From positions 868,001 to 932,000 of the forward strand of contig NZ_CP147737.1 in the NCBI RefSeq assembly GCF_037265215.1: a stretch of 64,000 nt of DNA. The letters are read 5' to 3'. Shown here piece by piece: positions 51,401-61,237 of the stretch (positions are counted from its first letter, which is position 1; the number at the start of each line of letters is the position of its first letter). The stretch is from Xenorhabdus griffiniae. GTDB taxonomy: Bacteria > Pseudomonadota > Gammaproteobacteria > Enterobacterales > Enterobacteriaceae. Under the pieces are notes generated by a model, which searched no databases, was not told the DNA's origin, and saw only the letters and a program-made list of their open reading frames with translations. Position numbers and translations under genes: made by a program.

Positions 51401-52096
51401 CCGCAATTGCTTAACCAATATGAACCTCAACAATTATCCGCCCTATTGACTGACGTTACGGCTAAATTGAAACACAACAACCAACAACAAGGTGAAGTCA
51501 GAACCCTATTGAACAGTGATGCAATTCGCCGCCAACACCAACAGGAGTTACTGGTACAGATCGCACACTTACAGCAAACATATGATGACTGGAGTTATCT
51601 TAATAATCTCATTGGTTCTGCCGATGGCGCTAAGTTCCGCCGTTTTGCTCAAGGCCTGACATTAGATCATCTCGTGCATCTGGCAAATATCCGCTTGGAA
51701 AAACTACATGGCCGTTACTACTTGCAACGCAAAGATGACAGCGGGTTGGAATTACAAGTCGTTGACACCTGGCAAGCGGAAGCCATGAGGGATACCAAAA
51801 CACTTTCTGGAGGAGAAAGTTTCCTTGTCAGCCTGGCTCTTGCCCTCGCCTTGTCTGATCTAGTGAGTAACAAGGCACAAATAGAATCCCTGTTTCTTGA
51901 TGAAGGATTTGGCACGCTTGATCCTGAAACCCTGGATATCGCTTTGGATGCACTGGAACACCTTAATGCATCAGGAAAAACTATCGGAGTCATTAGCCAT
52001 GTAGACGCATTAAAAGAGCGAATTCCTGTTCAAATAAAAGTAGAAAAAAAGAATGGATTAGGTTTCAGTCAATTATCGGCTGCATTTCGGGTTTAA
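48416..52096 (+). CDS. sbcC: Exonuclease SbcC (Rad50-like ATPase)
   Basis: A 1226-residue SMC-like ATPase. Walker A is [16 protein letters not shown] near residue 40, the Q-loop lies in [20 protein letters not shown], and the C-terminal half has the signature [21 protein letters not shown] and Walker [12 protein letters not shown]. Between them run two long coiled-coil arms meeting at the zinc hook [11 protein letters not shown] (about residue 600). The arms are very rich in Gln, and the protein is about 180 residues longer than E. coli SbcC, the extra length being in the coils. Convergent with an oppA-family gene, with a terminator between them. Confidence 0.95.
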   Translation: MKILSLRLKNINSLQGEWKIDFTAEPFSSNGLFAITGPTGAGKTSLLDAICLALYHETPRLNTISASQNELMTRHTAECLAEVEFEVKGIVYRAFWSQRRARNQANGKLQPPKGELALKKGGKILADKIPEKKEKIAEITGLDFSRFTKSILLSQGNFAAFLNAQDKDRADLLEELTGTEIYGILSQEIYQRHKEAQSELNIQQAKASSIELLTPEQQQAYQNQQQQLIAEETQLSQHMKALQTADQWLLRRNELQQSLLNNASLLQQTEQAIQEAQPQLQQLAASEPAEKIRSLWDAQNRAIHEKQRLTEQRTKIEHERRQQLAMLQPAEQQLTLLEKKREEHQQHQNQQEKLISEQIMPLDHKIDIQSKDLLKLRQEIAEQERDRTEILSQYQATQDRTLTLNREQKALNSYYEQHPYYCNLDSKLPEWKQLFTRQKERQEKINQLTQNTQQITSELAHTTHYLHTLNAELAKQQEQSRTLHNNLAAAANQLTTLQQEHPLEQLQKNLENYQKQLVSQNQLEILLPQSQQLQTALSADQNQLNQSQAWVKALPDQIAILNQQLADKQQHYDDLNNRIRLEQRIVSLEKERAQLKEGESCPLCGSTHHPLINEYQDIALPHSEARLRTLRQQIDQLQEKRTALQQKHQLQQQHSEQLQQNIAQYNAKLTELVKQWEYHCQQLQATELPMEAEAVNHFISQRQSAYHQYQAQQEALSQAEKNYQAAEKALAANREHYQSCEKNIELEKFKQDSAQKQLAEKTAEAQQLEADYATTAQQLNTQLQPTPFILPAPDETENWLQQREQELKNYHDSREKLLQLQKEQAALQSKLGELDKQKNKLSTHLHALNEQQQQQMQLLEQTRQERHHLFGEQSIITVRQALQQKTHELEDIYKQAVFHLQTLQNKMSQLIGAASEIEKSHTTAEANYKLAVSHFQTGLEQQGFPDQSSFEHALLEPEQREKLQQLQEKLEQQQLQAKTRHHESEVALQRHTETQPQLLNQYEPQQLSALLTDVTAKLKHNNQQQGEVRTLLNSDAIRRQHQQELLVQIAHLQQTYDDWSYLNNLIGSADGAKFRRFAQGLTLDHLVHLANIRLEKLHGRYYLQRKDDSGLELQVVDTWQAEAMRDTKTLSGGESFLVSLALALALSDLVSNKAQIESLFLDEGFGTLDPETLDIALDALEHLNASGKTIGVISHVDALKERIPVQIKVEKKNGLGFSQLSAAFRV

Positions 52097-52193
52097 ACAT
52101 GGAAATCAAATAGTAACAATCACATTGATACAAAACATTCTGAATATGGATGCCTCGCTTTACCTGCCCGTAAAGCACTACAATAAACTATGG

Positions 52194-52215
52194 AGAGCCT
52201 GCTTAAGCAGGCTCT
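52194..52215. terminator. Bidirectional terminator between sbcC and oppA-like gene 1
   Basis: A 22-bp perfect palindrome AGAGCCTGCTT / AAGCAGGCTCT is followed by TTAATTTA on the right. It lies between convergent genes. Confidence 0.8.
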
Positions 52216-52220
52216 TTAAT

Positions 52221-53843
52221 TTAGTGCTTAAGCACATAAAGATCTTTCGTTGATATTCTCCCCAAAAGATCAGAGTAATAACCACCAATATAAGGCTTAA
52301 CCAATATCGCAGTAACATAGTAATAAACGGGAATAATCGGCGTATCTTTAGTCATAAGATCGAGTGCATGTTGAAAATCTTCTTGTTTATTTGTTTCTCC
52401 TGCTTTACGAATCCAATTATCGAAATCTTTATTAGAATAAAATGAGGTATTATTGGTTTGATTTGTTGTAAATATATTAAAAAAAGCCATCGGATTATTA
52501 TAATCGCCAACCCATCCACCTCTAACGACATCAAATTTCCCTTGATGTTCGTTCTCCAGCATCACTTTCCACTCTTCAATTTGTATATTGGCAATGACAC
52601 CGAGATTCTTTTTCCACATCGAGGTTGCAGCAATAGCAACTTTTTTATGTAAATTTGATGAGTTGTAAACCAAATTAAATTTAAGGGGATTATTTTTATT
52701 AAAGCCCGCTTCGTTCAATAATTGTTTGGCTTTTTCATTACGTTGATTTTGTGTCCATGATGCATAATCAGGTTGTTTAAATTTAAAACCACCAATTCCA
52801 GGAGGTAAAATTGTGTACGCAGGTATTTGCCCTTGAGCAAGGACTTTATTAGCAATGATATTTCTATCCAACGCAAGACCTAGTGCTTGTCGGATCCTAC
52901 TGTCTTTAAACAGTGGTTTTTTATTGTTAAATTCATAGTAATATGTGCTAAGCATCGGTGAAATATGAACTTGTGAACTCATATTTTTCTTTAATGAGGC
53001 AAACGATTCTAATGGTATCGTAAATGTAATATCTATTTCTCCGGCCAGATAACGGTTTAAATCTGATGTATCTGATGAAAGTGGAAGATAAGTGACTTTA
53101 TTAATAACGGTGTTTTTATTATCCCAATAATAAGGATTTCTTACTCCAACAATTTTTTCATTCACTTTCCACTCTGCTAATTTAAATGCGCCACTAGAAA
53201 CAAAAAATTCAGGTTGAGTCCATTTATCCCCGTATTTTTCAACGACTTTTTCGCTAATCGGAGCCGCAATATTGAATGCCAGCATCTGTAAAAAGTATCC
53301 AACCGGTTTTTCTAGCCTGACCTCCAATGTCGAATCGTCCAGTGCCTTAACACCAAGCTCCTCCACTTTTTTCTTTCCGGCTAAAATATCTTTAGCATTA
53401 ACCATAGAAGCATCAACAAAATAGCTGCCATATGGGGAAAGTGTTTTAGGATTTGTCAGCCGTTGCCAGCTAAAAACAACATCATGAGCGGTAATGGGTG
53501 TACCATCAGACCATTTGATTCCTTTCCTTAAATGGAAAATCCACGTTTTATTATCCTTAGTTTCCCAGCTTGCAGCCAGTCTAGGTATGATCTGGCCTTG
53601 TTTATCCATTCCCACTAACGTATCAAAAAAATCATTGATAATGTTTAATGCAATATTACCTTCAACTTTATCGACATCCAGTGATGCAGGTTCGGCACCA
53701 TTATTGCGAACAATCTCTTGTTTTTCCGCCAATTGTGTACCAGGTAGAATAACTGCAGCATAAGACAGTGTTGTACTACCCAATATCATACTTATAGAAC
53801 AAATTAATGTTTTAACCGTTTTTTTGCTGATTTGATTTAACAT
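52221..53843 (-). CDS. OppA-family oligopeptide-binding protein, paralogue 1
   Basis: A 540-residue periplasmic substrate-binding protein of the SBP_bac_5 (OppA) family. The signal peptide (TLICSISMILGSTTLSYAA) is followed by the OppA-like start LAEKQEIVRNNGAEPASLD. WIFHLRKGIKWSDGTPITAHDVVFSW is the family signature. The start at 53843 (MLNQISKK) follows GGGGAGA; a start 5 codons upstream is less likely. One of four related genes here, with no oppBCDF permease or ATPase nearby. It may deliver ligands to a permease encoded elsewhere. The preferred peptide is unknown. Confidence 0.9.
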   Translation of the reverse strand: MLNQISKKTVKTLICSISMILGSTTLSYAAVILPGTQLAEKQEIVRNNGAEPASLDVDKVEGNIALNIINDFFDTLVGMDKQGQIIPRLAASWETKDNKTWIFHLRKGIKWSDGTPITAHDVVFSWQRLTNPKTLSPYGSYFVDASMVNAKDILAGKKKVEELGVKALDDSTLEVRLEKPVGYFLQMLAFNIAAPISEKVVEKYGDKWTQPEFFVSSGAFKLAEWKVNEKIVGVRNPYYWDNKNTVINKVTYLPLSSDTSDLNRYLAGEIDITFTIPLESFASLKKNMSSQVHISPMLSTYYYEFNNKKPLFKDSRIRQALGLALDRNIIANKVLAQGQIPAYTILPPGIGGFKFKQPDYASWTQNQRNEKAKQLLNEAGFNKNNPLKFNLVYNSSNLHKKVAIAATSMWKKNLGVIANIQIEEWKVMLENEHQGKFDVVRGGWVGDYNNPMAFFNIFTTNQTNNTSFYSNKDFDNWIRKAGETNKQEDFQHALDLMTKDTPIIPVYYYVTAILVKPYIGGYYSDLLGRISTKDLYVLKH

Positions 53844-54397
53844 GTTATGTCTCCCCATGGCTGTGCTGTAATTATTTATTCTTTGTCCTTTATTTTATTT
53901 TCAATCCATGTTACAGAATGACATGCTATTTATTACTCAATAAACCATTTAGTGCAACAATAATAAAATTTTCAAATACTGTATTTATAGCTATGTATTT
54001 ATACACAATAGTTTTCAAATTTCAGCACAGAGGCAAAAAAGTGATGGATAGGGCTTGAGCAAGCCGCTAACCTCAGAAACCCAAATGACAATATTGATAC
54101 ATCAATTCAAGGAATTACTCCTAAATAGCGTTTCAAAATGATAGGAGTATTCCTTACCCCGCGCTCAGCGCGGGGTAAGGGACTCCAACATCTGATACTC
54201 TCAGTATTATGAAAACCTATTTAGGTTAATGTCAGATGGGTTCTCATGATCTAACTTGAATAATAAACAAACATCTTAAATGATGACGAGTATCATTTAT
54301 ACATTATTTAAAAGATTATCTCAGATTTTATTGTGCATTAGGTCAAGGTTATTGTATAAGAAAGAGGAGTAAAGAAAAGAAAACATAAGGTTGTCTA
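53844..54397. other. Divergent promoter region between oppA-like gene 1 and gltP
   Basis: 554 bp containing one type B repeat (54121-54224) and otherwise AT-rich DNA with the divergent promoters. No gene or further structured element was recognised. Confidence 0.5.
54121..54224. repeat. Type B palindromic repeat (most complete copy)
   Basis: 104 bp with matching ends CTAAATAGCG and ACCTATTTAG, and a central TTACCCCGCGCT / AGCGCGGGGTAA hairpin. The most complete of the three type B copies. Confidence 0.85.
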
Positions 54398-55711
54398 ATG
54401 AATAAGACCGAAACAGTTAATAAAAAGAAATTTAAATTTGGGCTCGGCTGGCAGATTTTAGCTGCGCTAATATTGGGAGTTATTGCAGGAGCAATTTTAC
54501 ATGACAATGAGCACAAACAGTGGTTAATTATTAATGTACTTTCTCCTGCTGGTAAAATATTTATCCAGCTTATTAAGATGATTGTTGTTCCGATTGTAAT
54601 TTCAACATTGGTTGTTGGCATTGCCGGTGTTGGTAATACTAAACAATTAGGAAAATTAGGTTTAAAAACAATTTTGTATTTTGAGATTGTCACAACAATT
54701 GCAATAATTGTAGGCATTTTTTTGGCAAATACATTTAAACCTGGTGCAGGTATCGATATGTCTACTCTCCATCAAATAGATATATCTCAATATGAACGCA
54801 CAACACAGCAAGTTGAAAGTCATTCACACGGTATTGTTAATACTATTCTATCATTAGTGCCTAATAATATTTTTGCGGCGATGTCCAGTGGCGAAATGTT
54901 GCCCGTTATTTTCTTTGCCGTATTATTTGGTTTAGGTTTATCATCACTACCAAAGGAAAAAAAAGAACCTTTATTAACGGTATTACAAACATTCTCTGAA
55001 ACCATGTTTAGAGTGACTCATATTATTATGATGTATGCTCCAATTGGGGTATTTTCGTTAATTTCAGTAACAGTGGCTAACTTCGGCTTTAGCTCATTAT
55101 TGCCATTGATAAAATTAGTTATTTTAGTTCACTGTGCAATTTTATTTTTTGCTATTGTCATTCTTGGTTTGATTGCCCGTTACTGTGATATCAACATCTT
55201 TATACTCTTTAAAATCCTGAAAGATGAACTACTGTTAGCTTATTCTACTGCCAGCTCAGAAACCGTATTACCCCGTATCATGGATAAAATGGAACAATAT
55301 GGTGCTTCAAAATCAGTGACCAGCTTTGTTATTCCGATTGGCTATTCATTTAACCTTGATGGTTCAACTCTGTATCAGAGTATCGCCGCTATTTTTATTG
55401 CTCAGCTCTATGGAATTGATTTATCCCTTTGGCAAGAAATTACACTTGTCCTCACATTGATTATTACCTCAAAGGGGATTGCTGGTGTTCCAGGGGTTTC
55501 TTTCGTTGTTCTGTTAGCCACATTGGGCAGCGTAGGCATTCCATTAGAAGGTTTAGCCTTCATTGCGGGTATTGACCGGATTCTTGATATGGCTCGTACC
55601 GCATTAAATGTAGTCGGTAATGCACTCGCTGCACTTGTTGTGGCTAAGTGGGAGAGACAATTTGATCAACAAAAAGCTAAGCAATATGAAGAATCTTTGA
55701 TTTCTGAATAA
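54398..55711 (+). CDS. gltP: GltP-type dicarboxylate/glutamate-proton symporter
   Basis: A 437-residue member of the DAACS family, which takes up glutamate or aspartate with protons. Characteristic parts are IQLIKMIVVPIVISTLVVGIAG, the serine-rich hairpin AYSTASSETVLPRIMDKME, the unwound helix motif SFNLDGSTLYQ and the second re-entrant loop ITSKGIAGVPGVSFVVLL, followed by GIDRILDMARTALNVVGNA with the substrate-binding Asp/Arg. All are intact. About eight helices. It sits alone between two oppA-like genes on the opposite strand, so it broke or invaded that cluster. Symbol by similarity; the exact substrate range is unknown. Confidence 0.88.
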   Translation: MNKTETVNKKKFKFGLGWQILAALILGVIAGAILHDNEHKQWLIINVLSPAGKIFIQLIKMIVVPIVISTLVVGIAGVGNTKQLGKLGLKTILYFEIVTTIAIIVGIFLANTFKPGAGIDMSTLHQIDISQYERTTQQVESHSHGIVNTILSLVPNNIFAAMSSGEMLPVIFFAVLFGLGLSSLPKEKKEPLLTVLQTFSETMFRVTHIIMMYAPIGVFSLISVTVANFGFSSLLPLIKLVILVHCAILFFAIVILGLIARYCDINIFILFKILKDELLLAYSTASSETVLPRIMDKMEQYGASKSVTSFVIPIGYSFNLDGSTLYQSIAAIFIAQLYGIDLSLWQEITLVLTLIITSKGIAGVPGVSFVVLLATLGSVGIPLEGLAFIAGIDRILDMARTALNVVGNALAALVVAKWERQFDQQKAKQYEESLISE

Positions 55712-55737
55712 TATTTATTTTTAATTCTATTTCCCGG

Positions 55738-55766
55738 AAAGGAAAAGCAATCCTTGCTTTTCCTTT
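55738..55766. terminator. Bidirectional terminator between gltP and oppA-like gene 2
   Basis: AAAGGAAAAGCAA pairs perfectly over 13 bp with TTGCTTTTCCTTT across a 3-base loop, with an A-run on the left and a T-run on the right of the stem. It serves both convergent genes. Confidence 0.9.
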
Positions 55767-55794
55767 GAATAGATATTATGAACCACTATGGTTA

Positions 55795-57417
55795 TCAATG
55801 TTCAATAATATAAAGATCTTTTGTGAAATATTCACCTCTCGTATTAATATTAAACCCACCAATATAGGGTTTAACCATATTATGATTCACATAAAAATAA
55901 ATCGGAATGGCGGGTAACTCTTTGGTTAGGATGTCTGATGCCTGTTGATAATATTCTTTAGCGTTATTACTACTTGCCTTTTCCACTAATTTGTCAAACT
56001 CAGCATTTTCATACATAGATGTGTTTTTGACCTGATTAGATAAAAATATCGTTAAAAATGCCATCGGGCTATTATAATCAGCAACCCATGCTCGCCGGAT
56101 AACATCAAATTTACCTTGATGCATATTATCCAACATCACTTTCCATTCTTGATTCTGCAAGACAGCCTTCACACCAAGATTCTTTTTCCACATTGAACTC
56201 ACCGCAATAGCAATTTTTTTATGCCCTTCCTGAGTATTATAAAGCAGATTAAAAGTCAGTGGATTATCTTGATTAAATCCTGCTTCATTCAATAATGCTT
56301 TTGCTTTAGCAATACGCTGAGCCTGAGTCCAAAAAGCATAATCAGGTTGCTCAAAATTAAAGCCCCCTATATTTGGCGTAAGCATTGTATATGCCGGTAA
56401 TTGCCCCTGCCCCAATATCTTATCCACAATGATATCGCGATCTATAGCCAAACTCAGTGCCTGCCTGACCCTGACATCATTAAATGGCGGTTTTTTATTA
56501 TTAAACTCATAGAAATAGACTGTGGCTTTAGGTGAAATATGTACCTGATCAGGCAACGTTTTCTTCAATGATGGAAAAGATTCTGCGGCAATAGTATTGG
56601 TAATATCGATCTCTCCCGCCAGATAACGGTTTAAATCTGCTTTTTCAGAAGAGAGAGGCAGGTAAGTGACTTGATTAATCACTGTATTTTTATTATCCCA
56701 ATATTGGGGATTTCTAACCCCAACAATCTTTTCATTGACGATCCACTCAGAAAGTTTATATGGGCCACTTCCCACAAAGACTTCTGGTCTGGTCCATTTA
56801 TCGCCATATTGTTTTACTGCCTTTTCACTTATCGGAAACATAACAGGGTGAGTCAGCATTTGTAGAAAATCTCCGACAGGTTTATCTAGCCTTACCTCTA
56901 GCGTCTTATCATCCAACGCTTTTATCCCAAGCTCTTCCGTTTTTTTCTTACCAATCAATATCTGATTTGCATTTACTACAGAAGCATTTTCAAGATAACT
57001 TCCATAAGGGGAAACGGTATCAGGATCAATCAAACGCCGCCAACTGAATACCACATCATGCGCGGTAATGGGTGAACCATCTGACCATTTGATATCTTTC
57101 CTCAAATGAAAAATCCAGGTTTTATTATCATTGGTTTCCCAATGAGTTGCTAACCTTGGCTCAATATTGCCCTGGTTATCAACCTGAATCAGGCCATCAA
57201 AAAAGTCGTTAATAATATTAAATTCAACATCACTTGAAACTTTATGTGTATCCAATGAAGCTGGTTCTGCACCATTATTACGCACAATTTCCTGTTTAGC
57301 AGCCAGTTTTGTTCCTTCAGGAACCACCGCAGCATAAGATAATCCGATATTCCCAAACAGGGCAGTGATAGCCAAAGAGAGAATTTTTATCTTTTTGTTT
57401 ATCGTTATTTTCTTCAT
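55795..57417 (-). CDS. OppA-family oligopeptide-binding protein, paralogue 2
   Basis: A 540-residue periplasmic binding protein. The signal peptide is ILSLAITALFGNIGLSYAA. The mature start LAAKQEIVRNNGAEPASLD and the family signature WIFHLRKDIKWSDGSPITAHD follow. AGLL-type changes aside, it is closely related along its whole length to its three neighbours (GVRNPQYWDNKNTVINQVTYL, LPLSSEKADLNRYLAGEIDIT). AAGGATAGAATATG precedes the start. It ends STKDLYIIEH-like (FTKDLYIIEH), as the others do. No permease is linked. The copies probably arose by tandem duplication. Confidence 0.9.
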   Translation of the reverse strand: MKKITINKKIKILSLAITALFGNIGLSYAAVVPEGTKLAAKQEIVRNNGAEPASLDTHKVSSDVEFNIINDFFDGLIQVDNQGNIEPRLATHWETNDNKTWIFHLRKDIKWSDGSPITAHDVVFSWRRLIDPDTVSPYGSYLENASVVNANQILIGKKKTEELGIKALDDKTLEVRLDKPVGDFLQMLTHPVMFPISEKAVKQYGDKWTRPEVFVGSGPYKLSEWIVNEKIVGVRNPQYWDNKNTVINQVTYLPLSSEKADLNRYLAGEIDITNTIAAESFPSLKKTLPDQVHISPKATVYFYEFNNKKPPFNDVRVRQALSLAIDRDIIVDKILGQGQLPAYTMLTPNIGGFNFEQPDYAFWTQAQRIAKAKALLNEAGFNQDNPLTFNLLYNTQEGHKKIAIAVSSMWKKNLGVKAVLQNQEWKVMLDNMHQGKFDVIRRAWVADYNSPMAFLTIFLSNQVKNTSMYENAEFDKLVEKASSNNAKEYYQQASDILTKELPAIPIYFYVNHNMVKPYIGGFNINTRGEYFTKDLYIIEH

Positions 57418-57480
57418 ATTCTATCCTTCATAACTGTATTTATTTTTTAATCCAATATTTTCCCACAAGGCATTAATTTA

Positions 57481-57585
57481 TATACGCATTAAACTTCAAG
57501 TTGCAATTGACAACACTCTATGAAACCTGATTTCTCCCCGCTTCGCGGGGAGATATAAAACGCATCTTGAAGTTAGATTGGTATA
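57481..57585. repeat. Type A palindromic repeat (complete, forward)
   Basis: 105 bp from TATACGCATTAAACTTCAAG to AAGTTAGATTGGTATA, with a central CTCCCCGCTTCGCGGGGAG hairpin. The outer ends form an imperfect 24-bp inverted repeat. It lies between oppA-like genes 2 and 3, just past the stop of gene 3. Confidence 0.9.
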
Positions 57586-57586
57586 T

Positions 57587-59221
57587 TTAATGCTTAATAA
57601 CATAGAGATCTTTTGTAGAAATATAATCCATTGGGGTAACGTAAAATCCACCAATATAAGGCTTCACCAGGCGATTACTGACATAATAATAAACAGGGAT
57701 CACGGGAATATCATGATTAAAAATATCCATCGCTTTTTGGTAATAAACGATATCATTCGTTTCACCTGCTTTAATAACTGCCTGATCAAAATCATTATTG
57801 GCATATTGTGGTATATTATGACTGCTTCCCGTCAGGAAAGTATCCAAAAAAGACATTGGGCTGTTGTAATCTGCCGTCCATGCATATCTGACGACATCAA
57901 ACTTGTTCTGATGCATATTATCCAACATCACTTTCCATTCCTGATTTTGTAAACTGGCTTGAACACCTAAATTCTGTTTCCACATTGAAGTGACAGCGAT
58001 GGCAAGTTTTTTATGGGATTCTCTCGTGTTATAAAGCAAGTTGAATTTGAGCGGATTTTTCTCACTAAAACCGGCTTCGCTCAATAATTCCCTGGCTTTT
58101 TCAACCCGCTGTGCCTGCGTCCAGGAAGCATATTCTGGTGGGGATAATGTGATACCGCCGATATTAGGGGGCAAAATATCGAAAGCGGGCAATTGCCCCA
58201 TTCCCAATACCTTATCAGCAATCACATCCCTATCTATAGCTAGACTTAATGCTTTCCGCACCCTTACATCATTAAATGGCGGTTTTTGCGTATTAAACAC
58301 GTAATAGTAAGTGCTGAGCATAGAATTCACATGAACTTGATCACTCAATGTTTTCTTTAATGATGCAAAAGAATCCAGAGGAATGGTCATCGTCATATCA
58401 ATTTCACCGGCGAGGTAGCGGTTTAAATCCGACTTTTCTGATGTAATGGCAAGGTAAGTCACTTTATTAATGACTGTGTTTTTATCATCCCAATAATGGG
58501 GATTCCTGATCCCAATCACATTTTCATTCACTTTCCATTCAGATAGCTTAAATGCACCACTCCCAACAAAAACATCGGGATGTGTCCATTTGTCACCATA
58601 TTTTTTAACCGCTGTTGCACTCACCGGCACTAAAATTGGATGGGTGAGCATTTGCAGGAAATAAGCCACAGGTTTATCGAGTTTCACTTCCAGGGTGAAA
58701 TCATCCAATGCCTTCACTCCAAGCTCTTCCGCTTTTTTCTTACCCAGCAAAATGTCGTTTGCATTCACTACATGGGCTGTTCCAAGGTAACTGCCATAAG
58801 GCGAACCCATTTCGGGATCAAGCAGACGTCGCCAGCTAAATACGACATCATGGGCGGTAATCGGCGATCCATCAGACCATTTAGCGCCTTTTCTTAAATG
58901 AAAGCGCCAGGTTTGGTGGTCATTCGTTTCCCAACGTTCAGCCAATCTGGGTTCAATATGGCCTTTTCTGTCGGTGTAAACCAAACCATCAAAAAAATCA
59001 TGAATAATATTCAATTCAACATTACTTTCTACTTTATGTACATCTAAAGAGGCGGGGAAAGAGCCATTGTTGCGCACAATTTCTTGTTTTTCAGCTAATT
59101 GTGTTCCAGGAGGAACAACAGCAGCATAAGAGAGTGTGATGTTTGTTAATAGTATTCCTATCGAACAGGTAAGGATTTGAGGGAGCTTATTATTCATTAA
59201 CCCAGCCATGATTTTTTTCAT
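57587..59221 (-). CDS. OppA-family oligopeptide-binding protein, paralogue 3
   Basis: A 544-residue periplasmic binding protein with signal peptide ILTCSIGILLTNITLSYAA. I start it at 59221 because GGAGGTTGAAAAT precedes that ATG; the ATG 5 codons upstream would put the ribosome site inside the gene. The mature protein opens LAEKQEIVRNNGSFPASLD, a small change from the GAEPASLD of paralogues 1 and 2. WRFHLRKGAKWSDGSPITAHD gives the family signature. Its stop lies 1 bp outside a type A repeat, which probably acts as its terminator. Confidence 0.9.
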   Translation of the reverse strand: MKKIMAGLMNNKLPQILTCSIGILLTNITLSYAAVVPPGTQLAEKQEIVRNNGSFPASLDVHKVESNVELNIIHDFFDGLVYTDRKGHIEPRLAERWETNDHQTWRFHLRKGAKWSDGSPITAHDVVFSWRRLLDPEMGSPYGSYLGTAHVVNANDILLGKKKAEELGVKALDDFTLEVKLDKPVAYFLQMLTHPILVPVSATAVKKYGDKWTHPDVFVGSGAFKLSEWKVNENVIGIRNPHYWDDKNTVINKVTYLAITSEKSDLNRYLAGEIDMTMTIPLDSFASLKKTLSDQVHVNSMLSTYYYVFNTQKPPFNDVRVRKALSLAIDRDVIADKVLGMGQLPAFDILPPNIGGITLSPPEYASWTQAQRVEKARELLSEAGFSEKNPLKFNLLYNTRESHKKLAIAVTSMWKQNLGVQASLQNQEWKVMLDNMHQNKFDVVRYAWTADYNSPMSFLDTFLTGSSHNIPQYANNDFDQAVIKAGETNDIVYYQKAMDIFNHDIPVIPVYYYVSNRLVKPYIGGFYVTPMDYISTKDLYVIKH

Positions 59222-59309
59222 ATTTTCAACCTCCATTAATTTCCATTTTTATTATTACATTACGATACCATTTTTATTTAACTTATAATTTCAATTAACT
59301 TTATTAAGT

Positions 59310-59340
59310 AATAAGAGCCTAATGAAAACAGGCTCTTATT
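59310..59340 (-). terminator. Hairpin after oppA-like gene 4
   Basis: AATAAGAGCCT pairs with AGGCTCTTATT over 11 bp with a 9-base loop, 9 bp beyond the stop of oppA-like gene 4 on the minus strand. Confidence 0.75.
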
Positions 59341-59349
59341 AAGAAAAGA

Positions 59350-60984
59350 TTAGTGTTTAATAATATAGAGATCTTTTGTCGGAATATTTCCCATTGAGTC
59401 AACGTGGAATCCACCAACATAAGGCTTAACGAGTTTTACACGGACATAATAATAAACGGGGATGGCGGGTATTTCTTGATTGAGAATATCAATGGCTTGT
59501 TGGTAATCAGCGGGATCATTCGTTTCATCTGCTTTTAAAGCCAATCGATCAAATTCCTTATTTTGATATCGCATATGGTTATTGGTATTCCCTGATGTGA
59601 AAATATCTAAAAAGCTAGTTGGGCTATTATAATCAGCATTCCATGCGTATCTCGTCAGCTCAAAGTTACCCTGCGTCATACTATCATTCTGCGTTTTAGT
59701 TTCCTGATTTTGTAAGATAACTTCAACTCCCAGATTCTTTTTCCACGCAGAGGTAGCAGCAATAGCAATTTTTTTATGGCCATCAGAGGTGTTATACAAT
59801 AAGGTAAACTTAAGTGGGTTCTTTTCATTAAAGCCCGCCTCATTCAGTAACGTTTTAGCTTTGGCAATGCGCTGTTCCTGTGTCCATGAGGCATATTCAG
59901 GCTGTTTTAAATAAATACCACCCGCCCCAGGGGACACCACATCATAAGCGGGTTTTTGACCATTGCCTAATACCTTGTCAGTGATAATATTTCTGTCCAA
60001 TGCTAAAGCCAGCGCTTGCCTGATCCGAATATCATCAAAGGGCGGTTTTTGTGTATTAAAGAGATAATAATAAACACTCATCATGGGCTTAACATGTAAT
60101 TGATCACCAAATTTCTTCTTAACGGTTGGCAAGAATTCCGATGGCCCTCCGTTAGATATATCAATCTCTCCTGTCATATAGCGGTTTAGATCCGCTTTAT
60201 AATCTGATAATGGCAAGTAAGTGACTTTATTAATGACGGTATTTTTATCATTCCAATAATGGGAATTTCTGACACCCACAATTTTTTCATTCACTACCCA
60301 TTCAGAGAGTTTAAAAGGCCCATTGCTGACAAAATGTTGAGGCTGAGTCCATTTACTGCCATATTTTTTAATAGCCTGTTCACTAACAGGAGACATGGCG
60401 GGATGAGCCAGCATTTGCAGAAAAACGGTTTTTGGCCTTTCCAGGGTAATTTCTACCGTTGCATCATCCAATGCTTTAACACCGAGTTCTTCCGGTTTTT
60501 TCTTACCAGATAATACATCTCGGGCGTTCACGACAGTCGCCTGAATCAGATAACTACCGTAAGGAGAAATCGTGTCAGGTGTCACCAGCCGTCGTAAAGA
60601 AAAAACGATATCATGGGCGGTAATTGGTGTACCGTCAGACCATTTAACCCCTTTTCTTAAATAGAAGATCCACGTTTTATTATCTTTGGTTTCCCAGCGT
60701 TCAGCCAAAGCGGGGATAATATTCTCGTCTTTATCTGTATCAACTAAGCGTTCAAAAAAATCCTGCAAAATATCAAATTCACTGCTCCCCTCAGACTTAT
60801 GCGGATCTAATGAGGCAGGTTCGGAAAAATTATTGCGGGTAATTTCCTGCTTATCCGCTAATTGCACATTGGGGGGAACAATAGCAGCATATGAGAAAGT
60901 GATATTTGCCAGAATCAAACTGATAGAACAGATAAATATTTTAGCTATTTTATTTTTTATTATCCTTACCAACATTGTCTGCAT
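59350..60984 (-). CDS. OppA-family oligopeptide-binding protein, paralogue 4
   Basis: A 544-residue periplasmic binding protein with signal peptide IFICSISLILANITFSYAA. I start it at 60984 (MQTMLVRIIKN), which follows GGAGATCACTAAT. The open frame continues 22 codons upstream but there it runs into a type A repeat, so that part is not coding. It opens LADKQEITRNNFSEPASLD and carries WIFYLRKGVKWSDGTPITAHD. It is the most diverged of the four (for example FTSGNTNNHMRY near the end and MTGEIDISNGG in the middle). Three type A repeats sit upstream in the promoter region. Confidence 0.9.
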   Translation of the reverse strand: MQTMLVRIIKNKIAKIFICSISLILANITFSYAAIVPPNVQLADKQEITRNNFSEPASLDPHKSEGSSEFDILQDFFERLVDTDKDENIIPALAERWETKDNKTWIFYLRKGVKWSDGTPITAHDIVFSLRRLVTPDTISPYGSYLIQATVVNARDVLSGKKKPEELGVKALDDATVEITLERPKTVFLQMLAHPAMSPVSEQAIKKYGSKWTQPQHFVSNGPFKLSEWVVNEKIVGVRNSHYWNDKNTVINKVTYLPLSDYKADLNRYMTGEIDISNGGPSEFLPTVKKKFGDQLHVKPMMSVYYYLFNTQKPPFDDIRIRQALALALDRNIITDKVLGNGQKPAYDVVSPGAGGIYLKQPEYASWTQEQRIAKAKTLLNEAGFNEKNPLKFTLLYNTSDGHKKIAIAATSAWKKNLGVEVILQNQETKTQNDSMTQGNFELTRYAWNADYNSPTSFLDIFTSGNTNNHMRYQNKEFDRLALKADETNDPADYQQAIDILNQEIPAIPVYYYVRVKLVKPYVGGFHVDSMGNIPTKDLYIIKH

Positions 60985-61031
60985 ATTAGTGATCTCCATA
61001 ATTGTTTTCATTATTAAATCATCAATACATA

Positions 61032-61135
61032 TATACGCATTAAACTTCAAGTTGCAATTTACAACACGATTGAAACCCGATTTCTCCCCGCTTCGCGGGG
61101 AGAAATCACACGCATCTTGAAGTTAGATGGGTATA
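61032..61135. repeat. Type A palindromic repeat, array copy 1
   Basis: Complete copy from TATACGCATTAAACTTC to AGATGGGTATA with a CTCCCCGCTTCGCGGGGAG hairpin. It overlaps copy 2 by a TA dinucleotide. Confidence 0.9.
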
Positions 61136-61237
61136 TACGCATTAAACTCCAAGTTGCAATTTACAACACGATTGAAACCCGATTTCTCCCTGCTTCGCGG
61201 GGAGAAATCACACGCATCTTGAAGTTAGATGGGTATA
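61134..61237. repeat. Type A palindromic repeat, array copy 2
   Basis: Nearly identical to copy 1 (differences include AAACTCCAAG and CTCCCTGCTTCGCGGGGAG). It joins copy 1 through a shared TA and copy 3 through a shared TATA. Confidence 0.9.

Noticed and set aside
60985..61050. Upstream N-terminal extension of oppA-like gene 4
   Set aside because: The extra codons run into the type A repeat, while a proper ribosome site precedes the ATG at 60984.
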